Assembly (NCBI GenBank): GCA_035610365.1
Contig: CM069433.1
Span: 81,130,236 to 81,194,235 of the forward strand
Source of the DNA: Aquatica leii
Lineage: Eukaryota > Arthropoda > Insecta > Coleoptera > Lampyridae
Direction of reading: 5' to 3'
Length of the DNA: 64,000 nt
A program made the position numbers and the translations under genes. Below, one piece after another: positions 48,080-59,310 of the stretch. Position 1 is the stretch's first letter. Every line of letters begins with the position of its first letter. Below the pieces are notes generated by a model that worked only from the letters and a program-made list of their open reading frames with translations, had not been told where the DNA came from and made no database searches.

Positions 48080-48425
48080 GAATATAAATGAAGTTAATAT
48101 CGTTGCAAAAAAAGCAAGAAACAGTAGTCTAGTTTCCAAAAAATCTAAAGAAGTGCATAGAAAAACATAATACATATATTAAATGGTGCGATATACAAAT
48201 AAGGATTCAATCAAAAACTGTTATTGTGAAAAGGGTCTTCTAGATTATTTTTTGTATTTATCAAAAGAAAAAAAACCTCTTCGATGTGGTCTTATTATTC
48301 AATGCTTAGTGTGACTGTCAAAACTTATTCAAATTTTTAAAAAGAAAAGCAGATGGATTTAAGTCCAAAAGTCAAAATTTTTGAGCATGGGTGAGATAGA
48401 AACTGCAGCGCATTACTAATCACTT
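48080..48425 (+). pseudogene. Crypton-like tyrosine recombinase fragment (N-terminal part)
   Basis: Shifted + frames give YIKWCDIQIR, LDYFLYLSKEKKP, then MWSYYSMLSVTVKTYSNF, then FKFLKRKADGFKSK and KSKFLSMGEIE-like peptides. This is the order of the core-binding region of insect Crypton-type recombinases: a (F/Y)xxWC start, LLxYFxxLSxxxKPSTLWSxYSML, then FLKRQxxGYxPKKSKVL. It overlaps the start of the fragment at 8,785 and covers the part missing there. The catalytic domain is absent. At least three frame changes occur in 350 nt. Confidence 0.6.
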
Positions 48426-48450
48426 GTTGAGATACTAAAATCAGAAAAAA

Positions 48451-48726
48451 TCAAATGTTTAGTGCAGTTGACCACCTTAGATTACCAAGTTTTATAGACA
48501 TTTCTAAAAAGTATGCTGCTCTATACGTCCGATAACTATGAATACTTGTAGTTTCTTCTTGGCTCACAGGAATGAGAAATGCATTAAGCAAGTTGTCGGG
48601 AAAAATGTTTTTGGTGCATTTCCGATTATCTGCCAAATCTTGAATTATATACTGGGCATTCATTTCTTCGCTCAACGGCGACGTTGTTAGCAAACGCTGA
48701 AGAAGGAATAATTGGTATAAAACCAC
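48451..48726 (-). pseudogene. Unrecognised coding-like frame (91 aa)
   Basis: The - strand frame has an even, protein-like composition: SEEMNAQYIIQDLADNRK, KNIFPDNLLNAFLIPVSQ, EETTSIHSYRTYRAAYF. No family comes to mind. It lies directly downstream of, and opposite to, the Crypton-like fragment. It could be a piece of another transposon protein. No splice sites or start context support it as a host exon. Confidence 0.3.
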
Positions 48727-49601
48727 TAAAAGATTCTGTATAATTACAAAACTTAGTCAGCTGAAAAGGCAATCACCCATAATGAATTTTCATTAAAAGT
48801 TACAATATTTGATTTCTAATTAATTTGCTCAATTGTTCTAATTGTTTTGGTAACGTAAATTAGCCTCCAATTTTGAATACAAATTAAAGTCACTGGTTTC
48901 TAATGAAAATTTTCCATTTTGCAAGTATTTAATTTGTTAGGTACCTATGATATTGTTGTTTAACGTTTCATTATGTAAATCAATAAATGTGTATAATAAT
49001 GTAAAGAATCAATTGTATATGAAACCAATAAAAAAACGTTTGTTAGTTACATATATAAATTTAGTTATAACTTTATTTTTCTATTCGTAATTAACAATTT
49101 AAAAAAAATATTAAAAATTCTCAAAAATATACTCAATTTAAAGAAATTAGCAATACAATTCTTTAAAAAAAATTACATGTTGTTACAGTCAAAATATATT
49201 TTGTAAAAATGTCCAGAAGATTTCTATATATGTATAAAAGATAAATTAACCTTTAAATAAAACTACCATAATATTTTAAATCAAAAAGTTACATCTAAAC
49301 TCATTAAAATTTACCGCCGCAATTAAGAGTACAAAATGTAGGATGCATTTTGTTTTTTTTTGAATGCGCTAAGGCTTGTTTTTGCAGACGCAAAATTTGC
49401 AACTTTTGCGAAAAATAAAATGGTGTTGCAAACATTGTGAAAAGTAGAAAAAAAGTTTTTTGCAACGATAAAGTCATAAGCGCACTAAAACTTTTTTGCA
49501 ATTTACAAAACTATAAGAACGGAGTAATGTAATGTAATTAGATACTGTATACCTTAGTTGATTAGTTAGTTGTGGTACTTACTATAATAATTTGCAGTGA
49601 C
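48727..49601. other. AT-rich stretch, no gene seen
   Basis: Short frames only, for example the - frame at 49,304-49,501, which shows no motif. Confidence 0.45.
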
Positions 49602-49637
49602 CTGAAGAAGTACACATTTAGTGCACAAAACGTCGCC
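49602..49637 (+). repeat. CTGAAGA-hairpin-AAAC motif
   Basis: CTGAAGAAG is followed by a short stem (GTACAC with GTGCAC around ATTTA, one mismatch), then AAAACGTCGCC and an A-rich tail. Same layout as at 12,222 and 63,859. Confidence 0.45.
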
Positions 49638-49750
49638 AAAAAAAATTGAGCAGTTTTTTATGCAAAAAATTTAAATTTGTTAATTAAAAAATCTGGTTTA
49701 ACAAGATTTTGGTTAAAAATAGAATAAAAATTAAATAATCACAACAAAAG

Positions 49751-50375
49751 CAGTGTTGGGCACGTATATTACGTGTAATTTTTTACACAGATTTTTACAT
49801 GTAAAAATTTACGTATTATACGTCCCATTTAATTACGCTACGTAAAAAACATCATCATGTGATTATGTTCCTAACCTCATGTTGTTGTTTATACTTTACT
49901 TTGAAGTATTTATTTCTACTTCATTGATATTTATTATATAAGATTCCCGTGTAATTCATGAATTACTGACTTTGCTGGTAACTACTTCATTCTACCTATA
50001 TTATATATTCTTTGCCATGAATTCAAGTATTCGAACATATCGTTATTTATAAGATGATAGAAAATAGTACTATTTAATACATAAGTTTAATTTTTTTTTC
50101 TGCAATTGTATACAGAAGCAACTTTGTAGGTACAAATCTAAAAAAGTAGACTTTAATATCAAATCTTTAATAAAAAACAAGACTATATAGACCTTTGAAA
50201 TAAATTTCAGTTATAACATTATTTGGTTATTAAAGTTAATACCAAAGGAGTTGCAACAAATTAAAAAACATTTTAAATCACGTATTATACATTTTATACT
50301 TAAAATAAGTTTTATACATGGTTTTTAACATGTATACGTATAAAATTATTTTTTACGCGAAATTGCCCAACGCTG
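49751..50375. mobile_element. Non-autonomous hAT element (MITE)
   Basis: Termini are CAGTGTTGGGCA at the left and, inverted, CAGCGTTGGGCA at the right, typical hAT ends. Flanking 8-mers AACAAAAG and AACAAGAG form an 8-bp target duplication with one difference, as expected for hAT. The 625-bp interior has no transposase. It carries repeated ACGTATTATAC / TTTACACG-like subterminal motifs near both ends. It would depend on a hAT transposase supplied elsewhere. It is not obviously related to the ZMYM1-type remnant at 58.7 kb. Confidence 0.85.
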
Positions 50376-50383
50376 AACAAGAG

Positions 50384-52039
50384 TAGCAAGTTGAAAAGAA
50401 GGCTGTACAACGTGTGTTAAAGTTGTAACCAAAACTTGACAACTTTGATTGCACGGACATGGTTGACACCCAAAAGATTCTTTGTTTTTATTTTATGGTT
50501 TTGCACACATTCCTTTTTTTTTCTTTCTGTACTTTCAATTAAAAACAAAGATTACATTTATTTATTTTATCTTTTCTTGCACTTTTTAAATCAAGTTTTT
50601 TCTGAAATAAATTCAAATCTATTTTAGCAAAAATTGATGATTTACTAGTTTTTTTTTATTTTTCATTCTCAGCATCTTTTTTTTGTCTAAAGTTTTAGTG
50701 ATTGATTTTATTTAAAATGCAAACTTTTTTTTTCTTTATTTGTTGTTACTTTAAATTTATAATTTTATTTAATTAATCTTTTGCCTTTCATTTTATGACG
50801 TTTTTCTGAAAAACTCTTCTTTTTTTTATTTTTGATGACTTCCCGATTTTCTCTATTTCTTTAAATTTTAATTCTTTCATTTTAATTTGATAGTTGAAAT
50901 AAACTTTATTTATCTATATCTATTATACGTCTGCTTTTCTCTAGTTTTTGTATGAAAATCTATTGTTTCATTTTTTAGTTTTAGTGAAGTATGGAAGAAC
51001 AATTTTATTTAATACTTAGATATTTTACATAATTTTCAGATAAACCTTGAATAATATCTCAACTATTTAAATATACCTAGCAATATATTATTTTATGTAT
51101 TATTACTAGTAGATATTATATGTATCTTGTGTAATAAATAGTAAATTAAAAATGCGTTTTAATTTTTACTGTACATCAATTTTCATTAAAGTATGAAATA
51201 AGAACTATTTCACAAAAAACAGTTACATTAAACTATTTCACATTCTTAAAAGAATGAATAATTATATATCTTAATATTATTGCAATTTTTGTGGTAAACT
51301 AAACCTCAACGATATTAATTAACTTATTTACATTTTGCGTTCAAACTTCTCTGCGTTCAAACGTCTCACGTCTAAACGTCTTGCGTACAAAAGAAAGATA
51401 TAACAAAGTTTTGTAAGTTTTGTAAATGATTAAAATTATCTAAAAAATTTATATATTTATTTTTAAGTTACTGTCAGTAAACTTCAAACATTGCTTTAAA
51501 TATTGAGATTCGATAAAAAAATTAGGCATTTTATATATTAATATTTAACAACTCTTCTTTATTATTTACAATTTTGTTTGCTAAGTACTACATTGTAATA
51601 TTGCTAAGCACTGTCGATAAGTGAGCATTCAAACTATATATAGTCGGTAAAAAAAGATACCCCGCATTACAACATATCAAATGCTTAATTTCATGTAAGT
51701 CAGACTGCAATATTTTGCATTCCAAAAGTCACTAGTATTAAGAAAACTGTTCAAAACATACGAAATAAAGAACGAGTTGTCTTAGATTTGTCTATTCAGC
51801 GTAATGATATTATGCACCAGAAAAATACAAAAAAAAACAAGAAATAAAAAAGAATTTTTGATTTACGATTCCAGGCCAAATGGAAACCAAAATATTGATT
51901 TTCTGTTCTAAAAAAATCTTTGATTTGTTAGCTCGGGTTAAGCATTGCTACATAGTACCTTTAAAACTGCGTGTGTGACAAATAACAAATAAATTGTATT
52001 CCCACTTTTACAAAAACAAAAAACAAAGCAAATAATAAA
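50384..52039. other. AT-rich stretch, no gene seen
   Basis: T-rich sequence dominates 50,470-51,000, giving the frame at 50,436-50,627 a misleading hydrophobic look. A small tandem repeat lies at 51,335-51,391. Confidence 0.45.
51335..51391. repeat. Short tandem repeat, about 16-bp unit
   Basis: Four imperfect units: TTGCGTTCAAACTTCTC, TGCGTTCAAACGTCTC, ACGTCTAAACGTCT and TGCGTACAAAAG. It is GC-richer than the surroundings. Confidence 0.6.
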
Positions 52040-52256
52040 GAAATTGTTATTGGATTATTATAATAGTAAAAAGCTATTAAAACAAATGACGAATCGTTTT
52101 CTTATTTTTGCAAAGTAAAAAAACAAATAAAAAAATCTTTTTTCGATTTTTACAAAAGTAAAATACCACAAAAAACAAACAAAAAAAATTTATCTGATTT
52201 TTATAAAAGTAAAAAATGTTGTATTAATAGTGGTTACTATTAATACAACATTTTTT
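52040..52256. repeat. Degenerate tandem units ending in a perfect 21-bp hairpin
   Basis: Three or four diverged units of about 65 bp, each with TTTTTACAAAAGTAAAA-like and AAACAAAnAAAnAAATC-like parts, run up to 52,210. They are followed by a perfect hairpin: arm 52,211-52,231 (AAAAAATGTTGTATTAATAG plus T), loop GGTT, and the complementary arm 52,236-52,256. Confidence 0.65.
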
Positions 52257-53279
52257 AAACACGGTTTTTTTAACCAATTAATTTGGTTCAATAGTTTGCA
52301 TTTCGATAAATTGTTCCTCTAGTGTTTCCTACATCCGATAAGTTTGTTACATTTATACTAACATAATATAAATAGTTTGATTATATAATAAATATAAAAC
52401 AAACAAAATTTTTAAACTTTAAAAGCTTTTAGCAACTCTTTTTTTGCAATTAAATTTGTTGTGATTGTTGTTAGCATACAAAAATAATCATTGTGGGTCT
52501 TTGATAGCAATATTAGTAATTATAAGTTTTTATTCTGGATTTTATCAAAACAATTTTTTTTATTTTAAAAGCAACCCACAAGATAACTAAATTTACTGTT
52601 TGTTATTAATGTTGCGCTGGTGGTCGCAATGTAAATACTCACGGATAATCCGCACAGCCCCCTCAATAGAAGCAATATTCTTGCAATCTGGCCAAATAAC
52701 AAAATTGAAGCAAATTTGTCAAACTAACAATTGCACTGTGACAAAACATCGAACACTAGAAAACAAAATGAAAAAAAATTGTGATTAGGAATAATTAGAA
52801 TAATTAAGAAGAAAGTACAATTTGAGTTTGTAACGTAAGAGAAAGCAATTATTAAGTACTTTGCGCTAACATTCTGCTTACCAAATTAGAACAATTAATT
52901 AATTATTTAAAAAAAAATAAGGAAAAAGAATTATATTTAATTATGAGCAAATTGTTAAATAGTATATTGTTTTATTAAGACTAAAAGTAGCATTTTTTTG
53001 TCAAGCAAATTTGCGAAACTGCGAGACAAAAAAAACAACAATGCGAATGAAATTTCTCTAACCGAAATCACTCATTTAACTATTAATTTGTGCTTTGAAT
53101 TTATTATAATAAAACTGTGTATTTAATATCAATGTGGATAAACAGTAATTGTAAATATTGTTAAATAAATTTCTCAAATTAAAAGTACCAAGTTTTAATT
53201 TAAATAATTACTTTTAATACTAGGATTAAAAGTGACAACTTTAGCTCCTTGGATTAAAAGTGAATACTTCTGTTGCTAA
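52257..53279. other. AT-rich stretch, no gene seen
   Basis: A slightly GC-richer 200 nt at 52,600-52,790 contains a 62-codon + frame without any motif that I recognise. Confidence 0.4.
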
Positions 53280-54800
53280 GATACAATTCTTTGTCTTTCA
53301 GTAACGAAAACGTCAACTTTAAAGACCTGACAGTAGAAAAATGTCATACTTTTGTAACAGTTGAAGAAAAAGATATTTAATATATAGAAAAATTAAATTT
53401 GGCTGCTAACTTGAGGATACTAGTAATGGTACGAGGCTGGCGATTGGACGAGTATAGATTTGAACAAATTTAGTGGCCGTTTTTTACAAACCTTTATAAT
53501 AAAGAAGGAATAAACTGCTACTTTACTTACGGTGTAAATACAGAATCACAGATATTTGTGGCATAAAAAAATGTGTTTGTAAGATTTTATAAAATGACGC
53601 TCATTAAATAACTGAAAATAAACTCTGTCTAACCGTAAATCTATAAAAAAAACAGCTAAAAATGCATCAAAGCTCAGTTTAGATACAAAGTATCTAGTTA
53701 ATTACAAAAAAAACGGTTTGATTTTTAAAAATAGTACGGCGCAACCACGAATCTTTTGATGATGAAGTGATACCACAAAATTTATAATAAGTAAAAACAT
53801 TTTTTAATGCATTTTTGAAATAAATCATAAAACGAGAAAATCTAAAACTTTGTTTTAATAAGAACCTCGACAGTGTTAGAACCAGAACGTAATGAGAATT
53901 AATAATAATAAGATATTGATTTTGAGAAATTATCATCGTTATCTTTTATGTGAACCGAAATAATCGAATATTTTGCCCACTCTGATGAAATAAAAAAAAT
54001 CAATAAAAAACCATCACGGCCACGGAAACCACTAGAAATACGTACGTTATTCTAAAGCTGTGAGTTATGAATAATACAAAAACGTAGCGGAATCTTAAGA
54101 AACTTGATGTGTTATTTATTTAGTTTAATAACGGATGTAAGATGTTATGTTTCATTAACGTCATTTCAAAAAATGAGACAAACACAGTTAATCTTTTTAC
54201 AAAAAGGTCAAAAGTGTTGTTTTCTTATTTACTGTAAAACCAAACACAGTTTGTTTGTTATTAAATCAATTCTGTTACACACAAAAGCTTTTAAAAGATA
54301 TGGTAGAGTAGTTATCCAACAAAAACTATTTGTGAATCTGAAAATAAATGAACAATATCAATATAAAATAGCAAAGAAACACTTACTACTGAATGCGAAA
54401 AATAGACATGAGAGGTGCCAATTTAAGTTTTGATTTTTAAAAATGAGAAGAAATTTTGCATTTAGCTAAATGCATAAGTAAAGAACAGCAAAATAAACTT
54501 TTTCTAAAACACCACAAAATCATGAAAGTCTAGTCAGAATTATTTTCTGTAGAAGTACGCATCTAAGAATTTTAAGTGAAGCAAAATGAGTTATGTATTC
54601 TCTAAACAATAGCCATTTTTTTCTAGTGACGATCAAATTGTTCCAACCTACGTGAACTAACCACAAGTGATAAAGTAAATCTTGTACTAAAAAACAACGG
54701 ATGTCTAAAGTTCAAGAAAGCTCGTTTTGACAGAAAAAGTGTTGCACTTCAGGCCAAAAAACAAGTAGCGATGATTTGCCAAAAACACCGTCAACGGTAA
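53280..54800 (+). pseudogene. Unrecognised decayed coding region
   Basis: Several + frames look protein-like: LRILVMVRGWRLDEYRFE, WPFFTNLYNKEGINCYF (53,400-53,530), NHESFDDEVIPQNL-like (near 53,745), a 109-codon frame at 54,104-54,430 (QYKIAKKHLLLNAKNRHE), and SDKVNLVLKNNGCLKFKK (near 54,690). Stops and shifts separate them. The AKNRHERCQF part faintly recalls the AKNRxxRLxFA segment of Tc1 transposases, but the rest does not fit, so I leave the family open. Confidence 0.25.
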
Positions 54801-54984
54801 AACGTAATAAATAACAAAAACATTAACCAACTAGAGTTGGTTTTTAGCTTTTGTAATGTTTGTGAATTGCTGTAACTATTATTTTTATATTTTTTTTGAG
54901 TAATTTGCATAATTAATTTAAAATGATTTTGGAACGTCCTTCCTGTGGTAAAAATACCACGTATGATAATATAGAAAACTATAA

Positions 54985-55140
54985 ATTAGTACGGAGGGTA
55001 GAAAAGTTGTCATTGCATTTAATGACAGCGAAAGTCAATAATCTATTGACAAGTGCCGCTGTCAAAATACTGACATTGTTCCTAACCTATTTTATAATTG
55101 GGATTTTGACAGCGTCACTTGTCAATAGATCATTGACTAA
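54985..55140. repeat. Dispersed TIR-like repeat, copy 2, with a 36-bp inverted repeat
   Basis: Left arm AGTCAATAATCTATTGACAA...GCTGTCAAAAT and right arm ATTTTGACAGCG...TTGTCAATAGATCATTGACT are inverted repeats of about 36 bp around a 34-bp spacer (CTGACATTGTTCCTAACC...). The right arm plus spacer matches 13,588-13,660, and the left flank (TACGGAGGGTAGAAAAGTTG) matches the inverse of 13,690-13,720. The frame at 54,923-55,159 is only a reading of this repeat. Confidence 0.65.
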
Positions 55141-55159
55141 GCTTATATACCACGCATAG

Positions 55160-58100
55160 TTTCCGTTTTAAATCAGATAAAAAACTATAGTGAAAGTCAC
55201 TACGATTGAGTTGTTTTTGGTCTATTTCTTTCTGTTGATTTTAACGATTATTTTCTCTTCTTATATTAAATATATTATTGTTAGAAGCTGTGTTTTGTCA
55301 ATAGCGTACGAATCAATTTCTTTATATGTACAATTACGTTAACCATTTTTAGTATTGATTTTACACATGGTTTTACAGTAACTAACTTTTCAAAATGATT
55401 CCAATTTTGTTACAATAGTAATGTGAAAGTAGTATTTATATGATGAAAATAAGTACCAATGTAATTTATGTAGGATTGAGACGCTCCAAGATTATTTAAT
55501 AATGCAGACGACCAATTAAAAGACACAATTATTAAATACTTGACGTTAACAGTTACTTTCGTTAAATACTCATAGCACCACTCCCCTTTGAGCTATAGCT
55601 TAATGTTTGTACTGTGCGTGTTGATATGCAATCATTGTCGATAAAATTATTTAAAAAACGCCAAATTATAAAATATTATTCTTTTTCAGTAAATTATCTA
55701 TTAGAAATAAAAGAGTAACATTGAGCTACTAAAAAAATTTCTAAAAATTGTCTGGACAGATAATCATCAGTTTTAGGAGAACAAGCAAACAATGGTCAAA
55801 CGGTCTAATGTAAAAAAAAAATTTTTTTAATGTGAAAAACTTTTGTACGAGTAATAGAATCAAATAGCATATCATATACAAAAGTAAAGGTGTATATTAT
55901 TATAACCCTACAAAAAGATAATATCGCAAGACACACTGCTAATAATTAAAATTTTTAATTGGAATATAAACTTAAAATTAAAAATCAAGTGACAGTGGTT
56001 TGTTTGGTGGCTGTGACAGTTTGTAACAGTTTAATATAAATTGAAATTGATGTAATTGTGATTTAAAACACAAAAATAAACATAAAAAGTAAATTTCTTT
56101 TTGCTAAAACTACAAACATTATTTAAAATCTTTATTACCGTAAGCATTGATTATATCTAAAATATGAGGCAACTTTAGAGTAGAAAACTAAAACAATAAA
56201 ATAATATTAAAAATTGACGAAAAGAATTTGATTATTACTTTTCTACAGTATTAAATAAAAGCATAATTATAAAAAGTCAGTTTTTTTTTATATTTATGGC
56301 TATTAGAATTCACTCTCATTAGCGACCTGAATTAATTACGAATGTATTAGTTACAACATGAGTCATAAGTCCTATAGGGATTGTTACCGCGAACTATTTA
56401 ACACGCAGCAATTTATACGTTTAATCGGCTGTTAATGTCGAAATGCAATGGATAGATAACACATTTATATTTTTAAATAAGTTTCAATGTCACTACTAAA
56501 TTGTTTCAATGTAATCGATTAAAAACTGTTTGACCATCAATACTACTTGGGTCTTTACAAAAATAGAATTATTATTAAAATAGTTACTGTACTGAAAACT
56601 ACTACTTTGTAATACGTGATACAAACTAACTTAAAAAAACATATTGTCTACTAGTGAGAACAGTCTACTATATTTAAAATTGTTTTTTTCTTATAAAATA
56701 CTTATTGACTTTTTAAACTAAGCTTGCATCGTTTCTATATCAAACATAAAAGGACATTATTATACGTAATTACTACTTTTCTAAGCTATTACTTTTGGTC
56801 AGGACGAGGTTCTTCAGACTTAATTATTATTGCCTATGCGTGATATCATACGAGAGATTTTAACATTATTACAATTACCAATAGTAAATGTATTTAAATT
56901 ATTTATGTGCTTAAAAACAATATACGCATGCGTTCTTTTAAGTAGATTTTCACTTCTTTGTCTGTAAATTTTTAAAAATCGAAATTCTTCGCAAACCTAT
57001 AGTACAGCCCAGTACCTCCTTCGTACATCTTCATAATTTTAAGGAAATTCGTGAATAAAATAGTATACAAACCTTGGCAAACCGTTTCATTTGTCTCGAG
57101 AACTAGTTCACCTCGAGGCTATGCCTCTGAGTAAACTATAGTTCTCTCTACAGAAATGGAATTCTTTCCGCCTCGGTATGTAATCTACTATTTTTCCGTT
57201 GATCGTTTAATACTTATATTAACGTATAATTATGTATTAAAAGTAGACCGGTGATAGCCCCTATTCCTAGTCTCCTTTAAACCAATGAAATCTACGAATT
57301 TTTATTACCGCCTGATTTTTTACTAACCAATAAAATCGTAGAAGAGAATTAAGATTTTTATAAGGTTAAGTAAAATTTATTAGTTGACGTTTTTAAATAA
57401 AAAAATAATTAAAAAAATTACCTGTGCATTATTTATATTAAATATTTTAATTAGGTTGTTTACAAAAATGGTAGGTTAAAGTAGCCCAATTACTGAAACG
57501 AAAACAAAATGATATAATTTGGAAACTGACAAATTAAGTCCTTATTAACAATAATTGTGGTTTACATCATCTGACGATTATGAACACACAAACTATCAAT
57601 TGGTTTTCATAGATGATTTTTAGTTGTTTTTGCCGAACATGCCTAATACCCTTGTTTATATACATTATAGTTAGACAATGAGATAGCTTTATATGAAAAC
57701 AATTTTTTAGTCATGTTAGATGGCGATAGTGAAAACAAGGTAATAATTAAATGCAAAACCTCAAACCGTTTTTGGTTATTAAAAGATTGCAAACGATGGC
57801 GGCACAAGCAAGCTACTTACACACGCTATTAGTTTCGACACACGTGCAAACAAATGTTTTACCAGTTAACTTGCTTTGATTCTGAAAACTCTGAGTTTGC
57901 AAAAATGATTCGTACACTTTAATTTCTGTTTACAAACAAAATATAGAATGAATAAAATCCTGCAAACGTTTCTATAAAATTATAATCGGTTGAGTGGTTT
58001 GTTTCATTTACTTGTTTTTTAATTTATTGTTTAATTTTCTTTTCAAGTCGGAAGCCAACGAAGATGTGCTAATTAAATTTTTTTTTTAATTTTTATACTA

Positions 58101-58252
58101 CTCAAAAGGCACATAAAATATAAATAAATATACGAGCTTATTAGCACTTTAGATGTATCTTTAGCAATAAATTCAGGGCGATGCTTCAAAGATTCGGACT
58201 TCAGAACCAAATTAATGATTTAAATTTTTGTATGAATTACTTACAGCGCTCG
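55160..58252. other. AT-rich stretch, no gene seen
   Basis: I see no supported gene. A somewhat GC-richer patch lies at 57,000-57,360. Two AACCAATnAAATC boxes there form a loose direct repeat about 55 bp apart. Confidence 0.45.
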
Positions 58253-58400
58253 CCGCTTATCGAAATCATGGATAATGTTTTCAATCGGGTAATGTTTGGT
58301 AATCACTTTACTAAAGTAACAATCCGGACGCATGCTACTACATACAAAAAACGCCGCTTATAGTAATCATAATTTAGGTTAATGTTATTAATTTATTGTC
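58253..58400. mobile_element. Pogo/Tigger-like element, copy 2 (left part)
   Basis: From CAGCGCTCGCCGCTTATCGA, next to a TA, the sequence follows copy 1 at 21,441 for about 150 bp: GGATAATGTTTTCAATCGGG, then CCGGACGCATGCTACTACAT, then an internal repeat of the tip (GCCGCTTATAGTAATCATAA). The right terminus is not found, so the copy is truncated or interrupted near 58,400. Confidence 0.55.
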
Positions 58401-58689
58401 AGGTTTGTTTCTATACATAATCTTATAATTTATCCACAAGCTTGACCGGGGTAAGTAATTGGATGAATGTTGTGCGAATGCTGCGCGAAAGGGGTTATTT
58501 TACCCGTGATTAAGTTTGATTATTTTTTTGTTTTAAGTTTTATGTTCTGGCTGTGGTGCATACTACGTTCCAGAGCTAACGTAAATTAAATTGAATAATT
58601 TTATGGTCAAGTAAACCTAATTTTTTTTGTGAATTTCACTGGCGCCCAATATTTAATAAATATATTAAAAAAACGAACAAACCACCCAC
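58401..58689. other. Short spacer, nothing recognised
   Basis: Mixed-composition sequence between the Tigger-like copy and the hAT remnant. It may be the 3' part of the hAT element. Confidence 0.35.
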
Positions 58690-59310
58690 ACCCGCTTATC
58701 GCATAAGAGCTGCCGATAGCCGCTTGAGGTTGTCGTTAACCTTAGGTGTGACAACGAGTTAAAGCAAGAACAGCTTGTGCTCATGAAGACCATTGTTTGT
58801 TACTACCTTTCAAGTTATTTTTAATTCTTTAAGTCATTTCCAGCTAGCAATTGATCCAACGAAAAAGTTATAAATGTGTTGAACAATTCCAAAAAAACTT
58901 TGTCTTTGTGGAATTACGTTAGCTGCACTAAGTCCTACTAAGTTCAGGCGATGTGCGGAGCATGGTATAAATCATGCGTTTTTATTCAATGATAAAATTT
59001 GTGCCTGTACACTTCTATGTTTTCCCGCCATATTAGTCCCATTACCATAAAACTGTCCTCTTATGTCTGAAATATTAAGGTCACTTTCTATGTGTTTGTC
59101 TACAATTACTTCGATTGGCTTTAACCATTTGTTTTTGATAAGCTACATCAGTCGTACAGTTAAATAAAATACAGAAATATTTTGCGTTTTTGATACTGTG
59201 ATGAAGAATGGCAACCTCGACTTTCATGCCTATCTCACGTTCCGTTTACGTTGAGCCTCCGAATCTGTTGCGCGACACTGAAAACAACCATATTTAAATT
59301 ATTTTGCTTG
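58690..59310 (-). pseudogene. hAT transposase remnant, ZMYM1/DUF4371 type
   Basis: On the - strand one frame reads ESDLNISDIRGQFYGNGT, NMAGKHRSVQAQILSLNK, FIPCSAHRLNLVGLSAAN, then SFFGIVQHIYNFFVGSIA with SW. This is the central block of ZMYM1-like hAT transposases: RGQxYDxAxNMxGxxxGVQAxI, then FVPCxAHxLNLVG, then FFxxxQxLYxFFSxSxxRW. In the RGQxYD motif, Asp is replaced by Gly. Weaker pieces upstream (near 59,200) correspond to the DCTxDxSHxEQ region. A pair of stops lies inside. The BED/TTF zinc finger, the C-terminal dimerisation region and the terminal repeats are not seen. Confidence 0.75.

Noticed and set aside
50436-50627. Hydrophobic 63-codon frame
   Set aside because: It arises from T-rich DNA; repeated TTT codons mimic a membrane protein.
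52040-52210. Possible CRISPR-like repeat-spacer array
   Set aside because: Units are degenerate and adjacent without unique spacers, in a eukaryotic context.
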